DNA of 64,000 bases from Chloroflexota bacterium (GTDB lineage: Bacteria > Chloroflexota > UBA11872), in the NCBI GenBank assembly GCA_022825895.1, contig JAJDVX010000022.1:62001-126000 (forward strand). The letters are read 5' to 3'. This document shows positions 1 to 10,402 of the stretch, one piece after another. Within the stretch, counting starts at the first letter, position 1. The number at the start of each line of letters is the position of its first letter. The notes under the pieces were generated by a model. It was not told the origin of the DNA, made no database searches, and saw only the letters and a list, made by a program, of their open reading frames with translations. The position numbers and the translations under genes are program-made.

Positions 1-1925
<1,925 letters not shown>

Positions 1926-1952
1926 GGGTTGGTGAGCTGAGATTGGGCCGCG

Positions 1953-3152
1953 TCATGAACGGCGGTTGTCGTCGACGAGATCGAGAAAGCGGTCGAAGAG
2001 GTACTGGTTGTCCTGAGGGCCGGGGCTGGCCTCGGGGTGATACTGCACCGAAAAGACGGGCAGCGAGTCGTGAGCCAAACCTTCGACTGAGCCGTCGTTC
2101 AGGTTGACGTGACTTACTCGGAATCCGCTGCCGGGAGGGATGGAGGCAGCATCCACCTGGAAGCCGTGATTCTGGGAGGTGATGTGGGCGCGGCCTGTGT
2201 CGAGGTCCTTGATTGGCTGGTTGGCGCCCCGGTGGCCGTAGGGCAGCCGGCTGGTGGTGGCGCCAATGGCCAGGCCGAGAATCTGGTGTCCCAGGCAGAC
2301 GCCCATGAGCGGGCGGCGGCCGATCAAGTCACGGACCGTCTCAATGGCCTGATCGGCCTGTTCCGGGTCGCCGGGGCCGTTGCAGACGAGGACGCCGTCG
2401 GGATCGGTGCCCTCGACTTCGTGGACGCTGGCCCCGTAGGGAAGGACGTCCACGTGACAACCGCGGCTGACGAGCGAGCGCACGATGTTGGTCTTGACCC
2501 CAACGTCCAGCAGGGCGATGCGCGGCGAGCCGGCTCGCTGCGGCGGCGTTGGCCAGGGCGCCCAGCGCACCGGGCCAGCCACCTGGCGATCCGGAGTAGT
2601 GACTTCGGCCACATAGCGCTGCTCGCTGTACGGGAGCACGCGCCGGGCCGCCTGTACCTGCTCGGCTGCCCATGCCTTCGCGGAGGGCGCCTGGCCGCGA
2701 ATCCAGGTAAAAGGGTCCAACCCGTTAGCAACGGCTGCCGGGGCGCGACGCAGCACGCCCCGCTTGTGCCCCTTGATCCGCAGCGTGCGTGTGAGGGCGC
2801 GTGTGTCGATGCCCTGGATGCCAGGGATCCCATGTTGGGCGAGGAAACTCTGCATGTCGCTCTGCTGGCGCCAGTTGCTGTGGGTCGGCGCCAGTTCGCG
2901 GACGGCCAGGCCCGCAATCCAGGGCCGGCGTGACTCCACGTCGTCGGGATTGACCCCGTAGTTGTCGATCAGGGGGTAGGTCATCACGACGATCTGCCCG
3001 CGATAGGAGGCGTCGGTGGAGATTTCCTGGTAGCCGGTCATGCTGGTGTTGAAAACGACCTCGCCAGCGCCGGGCGCCTCCGCGCCGAAGGCGAAGCCGA
3101 AGAAAGTATCGCCGGTCTCGAGCGCGAGGACGGCGTGGTCGCTAACCGGCAC
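1953..3152 (-). CDS. carA: carbamoyl-phosphate synthase small subunit
   Basis: This glutamine amidotransferase subunit hydrolyses glutamine and passes ammonia to CarB. The 399 residues match the usual CarA length. The N-terminal CPSase_sm_chain domain contains FGAEAPGAGEVVFNTSMTGYQ and the IDTRALTRTLR stretch. The C-terminal class I GATase has the nucleophile in GVCLGHQILGLAIG and the His/Glu pair in QYHPEASPGP. Its start overlaps the end of pyrC by 11 bases, so the two are probably translationally coupled. carB follows after 27 bases. Confidence 0.97.
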   Translation of the reverse strand: MPVSDHAVLALETGDTFFGFAFGAEAPGAGEVVFNTSMTGYQEISTDASYRGQIVVMTYPLIDNYGVNPDDVESRRPWIAGLAVRELAPTHSNWRQQSDMQSFLAQHGIPGIQGIDTRALTRTLRIKGHKRGVLRRAPAAVANGLDPFTWIRGQAPSAKAWAAEQVQAARRVLPYSEQRYVAEVTTPDRQVAGPVRWAPWPTPPQRAGSPRIALLDVGVKTNIVRSLVSRGCHVDVLPYGASVHEVEGTDPDGVLVCNGPGDPEQADQAIETVRDLIGRRPLMGVCLGHQILGLAIGATTSRLPYGHRGANQPIKDLDTGRAHITSQNHGFQVDAASIPPGSGFRVSHVNLNDGSVEGLAHDSLPVFSVQYHPEASPGPQDNQYLFDRFLDLVDDNRRS

Positions 3153-4506
3153 GCGCGCCTACCGGCTCCAGTGAGGCGCGGCTGAAGACCTCAACGCCGT
3201 CCACGAATGTCTGATGTACCACACCATGCATTGGCATTCCGGCCAAGGGTGTGTTCTTGCCCTTCGAGAGCAACAGGGAGGGTTCGACGACGAATTCCTC
3301 GTCGGGGTCGAAGAGAGTGACGTCGGCCGGCTGTCCGGGTTGGAGCGTTCCGCCGGACAGTTTGTAGCAGCGGGCGGGTTCCACGGTGAGGAAGCGCACG
3401 GCGTCACCCAATTCCAAACGGCCGTCGTGGACGAGGGTCAGGACGAGGGGCAGGGCGGTCTCGAGTCCCGTGAAGCCGACGGCAGCGTTGGCGAACTCCA
3501 CGTCCTTGTCGTGCAGCGCGTGCGGGGCGTGGTCGGTTGCGATGCAGTCGATCGTGCCATCGCGCAGCGCCGCGAGCAGGGCGTCACAGTCGCTCTGCTC
3601 GCGCAGCGGCGGCGCGACCTTGGTATTGGCGTCATAGGGGGCCAACGCGGCGCTGACGGGCTCGGTGCGACCGGCAACCAGGTCGTCGGTCAGCGTCAGG
3701 TGGTGCGGCGAAACTTCCGCCGTGACGTTGACGCCGCGATCCTTGGCGCGGCGGATGAAGTCGACGGATCCGCCCGAGGTGACGTGAATGCAGTGGTAAC
3801 GCCCACCGGTGAGTTCGGCCAGGAGCAAGTCGCGCGCCAGCATGATTTCTTCGGCCTGGCGCGGGGTGCCCGGAAGGCCCAGGCGCATGGACGTGGGTCC
3901 CTCGTGCATGGCGGTGCCGGCGGTCAGCGCCAGATCCTCGGCGTGGTTACTGATTGGTCGTCCAAGTTGGGCGGCGTACTCCAGCGCATGACGCATGAGC
4001 TTGGAGCTCGACACCGGGATGCCGTCATCGGTAAATCCGATGGCGCCCGCATCGCTCAAATCGCCCATCTCCACGAGTTGCTTGCCGGCCTGGCCCATGC
4101 TCATTGCGGCGAGCACGTGGACGCGCACGACCGCATCAGCAGCCGCCTGCTCCAGGACGTACTCGACCGCACTGCGCGAGTCGATGACCGGATTGGTGTT
4201 GGGCATGGCGCAGACGGTGGTGAAACCGCCCGCGGCCGCGGCGCGGGTTCCGCTGGCCAGGTCTTCCTTGTATTCGAATCCGGGCACGCGGAGGTGGGCG
4301 TGGATGTCCACGAAGCCCGGCGTGACGACGAGGCCGCGAGCGTCGACGACCATGGGATCGCCCAGCGGCAGCTGACCGTCGGGTGGGTCAATGGCTGCCA
4401 CGAGGCCGCCTTCGATTACCAGGTCGGCAACGCGATCGATTCGCTGAGATGGATCGAGTACACGCCCGCCCCGTATGACGAGCGACCCGTTAGCGGCCAC
4501 CGGCAT
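3142..4506 (-). CDS. pyrC: dihydroorotase
   Basis: Dihydroorotase cyclises carbamoyl-aspartate to dihydroorotate. The 454-residue amidohydrolase has the metal-binding VDIHAHLRVPGFEYKEDL motif near the N-terminus, then GGFTTVCAMPNTNPV, and the IATDHAPH metal/catalytic segment near residue 300. These are typical of the long (class I) bacterial dihydroorotases. I place the start at the ATG at 4506 (MPVAANGSLVIRGG...) because the open frame upstream to 4545 does not resemble the family. This start overlaps the preceding MBL-fold gene by 17 bases. A GTG at 4500 is an alternative. The 3' end overlaps carA by 11 bases. Confidence 0.95.
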   Translation of the reverse strand: MPVAANGSLVIRGGRVLDPSQRIDRVADLVIEGGLVAAIDPPDGQLPLGDPMVVDARGLVVTPGFVDIHAHLRVPGFEYKEDLASGTRAAAAGGFTTVCAMPNTNPVIDSRSAVEYVLEQAAADAVVRVHVLAAMSMGQAGKQLVEMGDLSDAGAIGFTDDGIPVSSSKLMRHALEYAAQLGRPISNHAEDLALTAGTAMHEGPTSMRLGLPGTPRQAEEIMLARDLLLAELTGGRYHCIHVTSGGSVDFIRRAKDRGVNVTAEVSPHHLTLTDDLVAGRTEPVSAALAPYDANTKVAPPLREQSDCDALLAALRDGTIDCIATDHAPHALHDKDVEFANAAVGFTGLETALPLVLTLVHDGRLELGDAVRFLTVEPARCYKLSGGTLQPGQPADVTLFDPDEEFVVEPSLLLSKGKNTPLAGMPMHGVVHQTFVDGVEVFSRASLEPVGARAG

Positions 4507-5107
4507 GCTCCAGGTACATGGCCAAGGCGACCTTGGCCTGATCAAGAATCGGCTCGCCGTGACCGACCGCGATGCTGGTGAAGTCCAGGTCGAGCAGCTG
4601 CTGGAGCGGCGCCGGCGGACGCATGCGCGGATGGGCGCCTAGCTCACCCTCGCCGTGCGTCCAGTAGCTGGTAGTGCCCAAGGCGTCGCCGACGAAGAGC
4701 ACACCGCGGTTTTCCGGCGTGAAGAGTGCGTGCTCGCCGGCGCTGATACCGCCGAGGCCTATCGCTTCAAGGCCGCCCGGCAGGTTGCTTTCGGCCGAAT
4801 AGACATGGTCCGGGGTCAGTGTTTCCAGGTCACCCACATCCCCAGCGGGCGCCCAGACGGGGGCATCGAACCGATGCCGCCAGATCGCGGCGGCCCGCTC
4901 GTGGAAATGGTTGGTGAGGATCACGTGGCGAACGCGGGACAGGACGCCCTGAAGAGCTGTGGGTGACAAGTCCTGCGGGTCGATGGCAATCACCCCGTCG
5001 TCGGTTTCGACGAGGTACGACTCCAGCGGATAGCGGTGCCAGGCCACGGTCCACTGATAGACGCCGGGCAGGATCTCGCGCGGCGGGGCGGCGGCGTAGG
5101 GACTCAT
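4490..5107 (-). CDS. MBL-fold protein embedded in the pyr operon
   Basis: This is a 205-residue metallo-beta-lactamase-fold protein of unknown substrate. Fold markers are the N-terminal YLVETDDGVIAIDP strand pair, LTNHFHERAA (residues 65-73), FVGDALG and VGHGEPI near the C-terminus. The usual HxHxDH motif is H67-F-H69-E-R71-A72, so the Asp and third His are lost. At most part of the metal site remains. The start codon shares a base with the pyrB stop (TGATG), and its end overlaps pyrC, so it is co-transcribed with pyrimidine genes. It is not a recognised step of UMP synthesis. A role tied to carbamoyl-aspartate or another labile intermediate is speculation. Confidence 0.8.
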   Translation of the reverse strand: MSPYAAAPPREILPGVYQWTVAWHRYPLESYLVETDDGVIAIDPQDLSPTALQGVLSRVRHVILTNHFHERAAAIWRHRFDAPVWAPAGDVGDLETLTPDHVYSAESNLPGGLEAIGLGGISAGEHALFTPENRGVLFVGDALGTTSYWTHGEGELGAHPRMRPPAPLQQLLDLDFTSIAVGHGEPILDQAKVALAMYLEHAGGR

Positions 5108-6045
5108 CAGTGCGTTCCTGTCAGCAAGAGATAGAGGATGGCCATGCGTACGGCCACTCCGTTGGTCACTTGTTCGGTAATCACCGACTGCTCGCCGTAG
5201 GCGACTTCGGACGAGATTTCGATGCCCTGGTTCATGGGTCCCGGGTGCATGAGCAGAACCTGGCGGTCGGCGCGACGAAGGCGGGCGGGCGTGATGCCCC
5301 AGCGCCGCGCATATTCGCGGAGATCGGGCAGCAGGCCGCCGGCCATGCGCTCCTTTTGGATGCGAAGAGCCATCACGACGTCGGCACCGTCAATGGCGCG
5401 GTCAAGGTCGTACTCCACGCGCACCATGCCGTCGCCGTTCAGCAGGTTGCCAAAGTCGGGCGGCAGCACGGTGGGCGGGCCGCTGAGATAGACGTGCGCG
5501 CCCATGCGGGCGAAGGCCCAGATGTCAGAGCGGGCGACCCGGCTGTGCAGCATGTCGCCCACGATGACCATCTTCAGCCCTTCCAGGTCGCCGGCGTGCT
5601 CACGGACCGTGAACAGGTCGAGGAGGGCCTGGCTCGGATGGCCGCGCAGGCCGTCGCCGGCGTTTACCACCCCGCAGTTCAGGTGACGAGCAGCCAGGTC
5701 GGGCACACCCGCGCATGCATGGCGAATGATCACCATGTCGGCGCCGAGCGCCTGGATGGTGTGGAACGTGTCGACGAGAGACTCGCCCTTTTCGACGCTG
5801 CTGCCCGAGGCGGCGACGTTGACGACATCGGCGCTCAACGACTTGCCGGCCAGCTCAAACGAGACGCGCGTGCGGGTGCTCGGCTCGAAGAACATGTTGA
5901 CGATGGACTTGCCGCGCAGGGTCGGCACCCGCCGGATCGGACGGTCGAGCACCTGACGCATTGACACTGCGGTATCGAGGACCGTGTCGAACTCGTCGCG
6001 GGAGAAGTCGGCAACGTCGATCAGATGCCTACGATGCAGCGGCAT
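5107..6045 (-). CDS. pyrB: aspartate carbamoyltransferase catalytic subunit
   Basis: ATCase condenses carbamoyl phosphate with aspartate. The 312-residue protein carries the carbamoyl-phosphate-binding [13 protein letters not shown] loop, the [11 protein letters not shown] and [15 protein letters not shown] segments, and [14 protein letters not shown] near the C-terminus. The ATG at 6045 ([18 protein letters not shown]) fits the family start. The open frame extends upstream to 6288 but reads antisense-like sequence. It overlaps pyrR by 17 bases and shares one base with the next gene. No regulatory pyrI is seen. Confidence 0.96.
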   Translation of the reverse strand: MPLHRRHLIDVADFSRDEFDTVLDTAVSMRQVLDRPIRRVPTLRGKSIVNMFFEPSTRTRVSFELAGKSLSADVVNVAASGSSVEKGESLVDTFHTIQALGADMVIIRHACAGVPDLAARHLNCGVVNAGDGLRGHPSQALLDLFTVREHAGDLEGLKMVIVGDMLHSRVARSDIWAFARMGAHVYLSGPPTVLPPDFGNLLNGDGMVRVEYDLDRAIDGADVVMALRIQKERMAGGLLPDLREYARRWGITPARLRRADRQVLLMHPGPMNQGIEISSEVAYGEQSVITEQVTNGVAVRMAILYLLLTGTH

Positions 6046-6613
6046 TGGCGACCTCCGGATTGGCGACGATGCGTACGGCGTCTTCGCCGTCCAGTTCCTC
6101 CAAGCGCACTTCCACGTTCTCGTAGAGCGCGGTGGGGATGTTCTTTCCGGCGTAGTCGGCGCGAATGGGCAGTTCCCGGTGTCCGCGGTCCACGACAACG
6201 GCCAGCTGGATCGTGCTGGGACGCCCAAAGTCGGTGAGGGCGTCCAGGGCGGCACGGGTGGACCGTCCCGTGTGGAGCACGTCGTCAACGAGCACGACGT
6301 CGCGGCCGGTCACATCGACCGGGATGTCGGTTGGGTGCATGGGCGGCGTGGTGGCCCGGCTGACGAGGTCGTCGCGGTACAGCGAGATGTCGACCGCGCC
6401 GGTGGGCACCCGTACGTCCTCGAAGGAAGCAACGGCTTCGGCCAAGCGACGCGCGAGGATGGGACCGGGCCGCGGAACGCCCACGAACACCAGGTTGGTC
6501 GCGCCGCGATTACGTTCAACGATCTCGTGCGCGATGCGCGTCCAGGTCCGGCGCAAGTCGTCAGCCGACATGACCAAGCGGCCGCCGCCGTTCACCGCCA
6601 CGTTGCCTCCCAT
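6029..6613 (-). CDS. pyrR: bifunctional pyr operon regulator / uracil phosphoribosyltransferase-like protein
   Basis: PyrR binds pyr mRNA in a UMP/UTP-dependent way and often has uracil phosphoribosyltransferase activity. The 194-residue protein has the PRPP loop [18 protein letters not shown], the [15 protein letters not shown] segment and the basic [20 protein letters not shown] stretch typical of PyrR. About 15 extra N-terminal residues precede the family start; an in-frame ATG lies at [10 protein letters not shown]. The gene is first in the operon and sits right after a PyrR-type attenuator, which supports autoregulation. Confidence 0.95.
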   Translation of the reverse strand: MGGNVAVNGGGRLVMSADDLRRTWTRIAHEIVERNRGATNLVFVGVPRPGPILARRLAEAVASFEDVRVPTGAVDISLYRDDLVSRATTPPMHPTDIPVDVTGRDVVLVDDVLHTGRSTRAALDALTDFGRPSTIQLAVVVDRGHRELPIRADYAGKNIPTALYENVEVRLEELDGEDAVRIVANPEVANAAAS

Positions 6614-6625
6614 GGCGTGCCGGGC

Positions 6626-6651
6626 AAAAAGAAAGGGCCCGAAAGGCCCCT
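6626..6651 (-). terminator. intrinsic terminator of the pyr leader (attenuator)
   Basis: On the minus strand AGGGGCC pairs with GGCCCTT (one G-U) around a TTTCG loop, followed by a TCTTTTT run. It ends 12 bases before the pyrR start codon. A terminator directly in front of the first gene of an operon is best explained as an attenuator. Bases 6641-6647 (GCCTTTC) are the ones that can instead pair with GAAAGGC at 6684-6690. Confidence 0.75.
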
Positions 6652-6683
6652 AATCCGCCAGACACGGCACGCCGCGAAGAGCA

Positions 6684-6716
6684 GCCTTTCCGCCTCGCCG
6701 GACTGGATTAAAGGCC
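6684..6716 (-). promoter_or_regulatory. PyrR-binding (anti-antiterminator) RNA element
   Basis: The minus-strand sequence begins GGCCTTTAATCCAGTCC and ends GAGGCGGAAAGGC. GCCTTT (6710-6715) pairs with AAAGGC (6684-6689). The interior CCAGTCC / GAGGCGG resembles the conserved CAGUCC...GAGAGGCU core of known PyrR sites (Rfam PyrR binding site). The 3' strand GAAAGGC is perfectly complementary to GCCTTTC in the downstream terminator, so this hairpin and an antiterminator are mutually exclusive. The match to PyrR sites is from memory of the consensus, not from a covariance search. Confidence 0.7.
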
Positions 6717-6722
6717 GGCGAG

Positions 6723-6728
6723 ATTATA
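6723..6728 (-). promoter_or_regulatory. -10 box of the pyr operon promoter
   Basis: A perfect TATAAT lies on the minus strand. The predicted transcription start, about 7 bases on (near 6716), falls at the 5' base of the PyrR hairpin. No convincing -35 hexamer is seen 16-18 bases upstream. The promoter is inferred from the box and its fit to the attenuator. Confidence 0.55.
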
Positions 6729-6785
6729 GCGAACGGCTGACGCCTGAGCGTGCTGTGGATGACTGTACGGTACGGCGAGAGCGGC

Positions 6786-7256
6786 CTAAAGGCCTTCATC
6801 GAGAGCGCCGAGCACCTCGTTAACGTGTTCCCCGGCATCCACGTCGCGGAAGATGCGGCGGACGACGCCGGTGCGGTCCACCAGGACGGTGCTGCGGCGG
6901 AAGCGCTCGCGCGAAAAGGGGCCGAAGCCCTGCCGCACACGAACGCCGTAGTCCGCGGCCACGGTTCCGTCGTCGCTCAGGAGCTCAAAGGCCAGCGCGT
7001 TTGCCGACTGAAAGGTCTTGAGGTCGTCCAGTTCAGCCTTGGCGATCCCAATAACCGTGGCCCGCACCGACCGGAAGATGTCACTCGCATCGCGAAACGA
7101 CGTTGCAATCTCGGTGTCAGTACCACCTGAAGCGTTGTCGAGGAATAGGAGCACCAGGTTGGCGCGTCCGCGCCGAGCGAGTAGCGAGAACGACTCGTCT
7201 TCCGTGGACGCGAGCTGGAAATCAGGCGCTTGTACGCCCTCGGACACCGTGGCCAT
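6786..7256 (-). CDS. peroxiredoxin-like protein without cysteines
   Basis: This 156-residue protein has a thioredoxin-fold AhpC/TSA (BCP/Prx-like) layout: GVQAPDFQLAS at the N-terminus, a central FRDASDIFRSVRATVIGIAKA stretch, FELLSDDGTVAADYGVR, and STVLVDRTGVVRRIFRD at the C-terminus. At the peroxidatic position, where the family has TPxCTxE, this protein reads SGGTDTE (Thr46). The chain has no cysteine at all, so classical peroxidase chemistry is not possible. It lies 60 bases after purA and before the pyr promoter. It may be a binding or structural relic; function unknown. Confidence 0.8.
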   Translation of the reverse strand: MATVSEGVQAPDFQLASTEDESFSLLARRGRANLVLLFLDNASGGTDTEIATSFRDASDIFRSVRATVIGIAKAELDDLKTFQSANALAFELLSDDGTVAADYGVRVRQGFGPFSRERFRRSTVLVDRTGVVRRIFRDVDAGEHVNEVLGALDEGL

Positions 7257-7316
7257 AGCTTCGTCTCCGCCCGGGCGGGATTTCGGCCGCCAGCGTACCG
7301 AACGCGGCTGTCAGGC

Positions 7317-8621
7317 CTAAACCGGCGCGAAGGGGTCCTGCAGGATGATGGCGGCGTCGCGGTGGCGGCCGGTGCCGATCAGACCGAGCGGAATGCCGGT
7401 GATCTGGCTGATGGACTCGACATAGCTGCGGGCATTCGGCGGCAGATCGTCGAGGTCGTTGATCCCCTCGGTCGGGGTCATCCAACCGGGGAAGTCCTCG
7501 TAGATCGGGCGGGCACGATCGAATCTGCGTGTATCGGGCGCCAGTTCCGTGCGCTGCCCGTCAAGTTCGTAGGCGACGGCGACCTTGATGCGCTCGAGAC
7601 CGTCAAGGGCGTCGACCTTGGTCAGGGCCAGCCGGTCAATGCCGCTGAGGGCGGCGGCGGTGCGCACGGCCACGGCGTCAAACCACCCGCAGCGCCTGGG
7701 CCGGCCGGTCGACGCTCCATACTCACCGCCGGCGACTTCCCGCAGATGGGTGCTCGTCTCATCAAATAGCTCAGTTGGAAACGGTCCCTCGCCCACCGAC
7801 GACGAGAATGCCTTGGCCACGCCCCAGACCTGGTCGAGTTCACGCGGCGGAATGCCGGCGCCCACGCAGGCGCCGCCGGCCGACGGACTGGACGAGGTGA
7901 CGTAGGGGTAGTGGCCCCAGTCAAGGTCGCGCATGACGCCAAGCTGGCCTTCGAGCAGGATGCGTCGGTCTTCGGCCAGCGCCGCGCCTACGATCGGCAG
8001 CGTGTCCACGATGAGCGGCGCGAGGGTTTCGCCCCAGGCGAGGGCCTGATCGATCAGCGCCTGGGGATCCTGCGGCGCCACGCCGTAGCCGTTTTCCAAT
8101 TGCCGGTTCTTGGGTTCCAGGATCGCCGGCAGCCATTCCTGTAGAAAGTCGGCGTCGAGCAGGTCGCCCATCCGCACGCCCGATCGGGCCGCCTTGTCGG
8201 CATAGGCCGGGCCGATGCCGCGGAGCGTGGTGCCCTGGGCCAGGTCGCCGCGCTGGGCTTCCTCAGCGGCGTCCAACGCCACGTGGTACGGCATCACGGC
8301 GTGCGCGCGCTCGGCGATCCAGAAGTTGTCAAACGAGAGGCTGGCTCGGGTCTCGAGTTCTTCTAGCTCTTCCAGCAAGGCCGCCGGATTGATGACGGTG
8401 CCCGGTCCAAGGATGTTCGTGACGTTGGGATTGAAGATTCCCGACGGCGCCAGGTGAAGCGCAAACGTGCCTAGATCGTTGATGACGGTATGGCCGGCGT
8501 TGTTTCCGCCTTGAAACCGGATGACCATCTCCGCGTTTTGGGCGAAGCGATCGACAACCTTGCCTTTGCCTTCGTCGCCCCACTGGGCGCCAAGGACGGC
8601 CACGGTGCTCATGGAAGCCAC
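7317..8621 (-). CDS. purA: adenylosuccinate synthetase
   Basis: PurA joins IMP and aspartate with GTP to give adenylosuccinate, the first committed step to AMP. The 434 residues include the GTP-binding GAQWGDEGKGKVVD, FQGGNNAGHT, and GTTLRGIGPAYADKAAR. The segment usually written as EGAQG...DHGTYPFVTSS is here EGQLGVMRDLDWGHYPYVTSS, a variant but in the right place. The C-terminal FPGWMTP and IGTGRHRDAAI segments are also present. An in-frame ATG at 8612 (MSTVAVLGAQW) is an equally likely start. pyrG lies 61 bases upstream in the same direction. Confidence 0.95.
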   Translation of the reverse strand: MASMSTVAVLGAQWGDEGKGKVVDRFAQNAEMVIRFQGGNNAGHTVINDLGTFALHLAPSGIFNPNVTNILGPGTVINPAALLEELEELETRASLSFDNFWIAERAHAVMPYHVALDAAEEAQRGDLAQGTTLRGIGPAYADKAARSGVRMGDLLDADFLQEWLPAILEPKNRQLENGYGVAPQDPQALIDQALAWGETLAPLIVDTLPIVGAALAEDRRILLEGQLGVMRDLDWGHYPYVTSSSPSAGGACVGAGIPPRELDQVWGVAKAFSSSVGEGPFPTELFDETSTHLREVAGGEYGASTGRPRRCGWFDAVAVRTAAALSGIDRLALTKVDALDGLERIKVAVAYELDGQRTELAPDTRRFDRARPIYEDFPGWMTPTEGINDLDDLPPNARSYVESISQITGIPLGLIGTGRHRDAAIILQDPFAPV

Positions 8622-8682
8622 CTTCCAGGGGGCGTGACGGTGTGGAAATGCATAAGTCTCCGCAATTCTGGGATTGGGGTCG

Positions 8683-10335
8683 TTAGGTGACGGTCTCGGA
8701 TCTGGATTCCAGCAGTGAAACCGGCTGACGGCCCTCCGTGTGACGAATTGCCGCCCGAAGCAGGCCGGTGAAGAGTGGATGTGGACGGTTGGGTCGCGAG
8801 GCGAACTCCGGGTGGAATTGGGAGCCGACGAACCAGGGGTGACCTTCGAACTCGATGATCTCGACCAGTTTGCTATCCGGTGAGAGTCCGCTGAAGGTCA
8901 TGCCTTCCGCACGAAGCAACCGGCGGTACCTGTTGTTGAACTCCATGCGGTGGCGGTGACGTTCCCTGATTGAGGGCTGGCCGTAGGCTGCGCGTACCAG
9001 CGTGCCCTCGACGAGTTCGCACGGCCAGAGGCCGAGACGCATGGATCCACCCATATCGGCCACATCGTAGTACTCGGGCATGGGATGGATCACCGGATGA
9101 CGAGTGTCGGGGTTGAACTCAATGCTGTCGCAGTCGTCCGTGCCGAGAACCTTGCGGGCGAACTCAATCACGGCAATCTGCATGCCCAGGCAGAGACCAA
9201 GATACGGGACCTTGTTGACCCGGGCGTAATGGGCGGCCTGAATCTTGCCTTCGATGCCGCGAGGCCCGAAACCACCGGGCACAATAACCGCCGCCACGCC
9301 GTCCAGCAGGTCAGCCGGGTCGCGGTCTTCGAGATCCTCTGAATCGACCCAGCGGATCACGGGATCGATGCCCAGCGCTATGCCCGAATGGCGAACGGCC
9401 TCGATCACGCTGAGGTAGGAGTCCGCCAGCGAGACGTACTTCCCAACGATGGCCACTTCGAGTTGCGGACGAGGCTCGCGTAGCGCAGCGACGATGCCTC
9501 GCCACTCGTTGAGATCCGGCTTGGCGTTCGGTAGCTGCAGGCTCTCGGCGATGAAGGTGCCCAGGCCGGCGGCCTCGAGAGCCAGCGGCACTTCGTAGAT
9601 GGTGTCCACGTCGATATTGGAAATCACAGCACGCGCATCGATGTCGGCAAACAGCGCGATCTTCTCCCGAAGTTCGAGGTTGAGCGGGGCGTCGGATCGA
9701 CAGATCACCACGTCGGGGTGAATGCCGAGTCCCCGAAGCTGCGTCACACTGTGCTGGGTCGGCTTGGTCTTCAGTTCGCCGGTGGCGCCAATGCGCGGGA
9801 CCAGTGTCACGTGCACGTACAGCACGTTTCTGTCGCCCACCTCGCGGCGCATCTGGCGGAGCGCCTCGACAAAGGGAATGTTCTCGATATCACCAACGGT
9901 TCCGCCGACTTCCACGATCACGACGTCGGCATCGTGCGTCTTGCCCACATCGTGGATGCGCGCCTTGATTTCGTCGGTGATGTGGGGAATGACCTGAATG
10001 GTTCCACCGAGAAAGTCGCCGCGCCGCTCGCGGCTAATGACCCTGTCGTAGACGCCGCCCGTGGTGAGATTGCTCACCGCCCGGAGGTTCTCGTCGATAA
10101 ACCGCTCGTAGTGCCCGAGGTCCAGGTCGGTTTCGGCCCCGTCCACGGTCACGAAGACTTCGCCGTGCTGGAGCGGGCTCATGGTGCCGGGATCCACGTT
10201 GATATATGGATCCAGCTTCATCACGGAGACCTTGAGCGAGCGACTCTTGAGCAGGCGGCCAATGCTGGCAACGCTGACACCCTTGCCAACGCCGCTAAGC
10301 ACGCCGCCGGTGACGAAGATGAACTTCCGCGGCAT
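8683..10335 (-). CDS. pyrG: CTP synthase
   Basis: CTP synthase aminates UTP to CTP with glutamine. The 550-residue protein has the N-terminal synthase domain starting MPRKFIFVTGGVLSGVGKG, then KLDPYINVDPGTMSP, the EVGGTVGDIE motif and KTKPTQHSV. The class I GATase half has GGFGPRG, GLCLGMQIA (nucleophile Cys) and the SQFHPEF His/Glu pair. An upstream ATG at 10347 would add four residues; 10335 matches the family start. It separates the pyr operon and purA from the MBL-fold gene upstream. Confidence 0.96.
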   Translation of the reverse strand: MPRKFIFVTGGVLSGVGKGVSVASIGRLLKSRSLKVSVMKLDPYINVDPGTMSPLQHGEVFVTVDGAETDLDLGHYERFIDENLRAVSNLTTGGVYDRVISRERRGDFLGGTIQVIPHITDEIKARIHDVGKTHDADVVIVEVGGTVGDIENIPFVEALRQMRREVGDRNVLYVHVTLVPRIGATGELKTKPTQHSVTQLRGLGIHPDVVICRSDAPLNLELREKIALFADIDARAVISNIDVDTIYEVPLALEAAGLGTFIAESLQLPNAKPDLNEWRGIVAALREPRPQLEVAIVGKYVSLADSYLSVIEAVRHSGIALGIDPVIRWVDSEDLEDRDPADLLDGVAAVIVPGGFGPRGIEGKIQAAHYARVNKVPYLGLCLGMQIAVIEFARKVLGTDDCDSIEFNPDTRHPVIHPMPEYYDVADMGGSMRLGLWPCELVEGTLVRAAYGQPSIRERHRHRMEFNNRYRRLLRAEGMTFSGLSPDSKLVEIIEFEGHPWFVGSQFHPEFASRPNRPHPLFTGLLRAAIRHTEGRQPVSLLESRSETVT

Positions 10336-10402
10336 GTCTCGGCTCATGCGAAGCCCGTGCGCGCGGACGGAGGGCTTGCGCCGAGGTCGCCGCGTGCGGC
10401 CA

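Noticed and set aside
3214-4581. 455-codon open frame opposite pyrC
   Set aside because: It is antisense to a certain dihydroorotase gene, has no recognisable domain and arises from codon bias.
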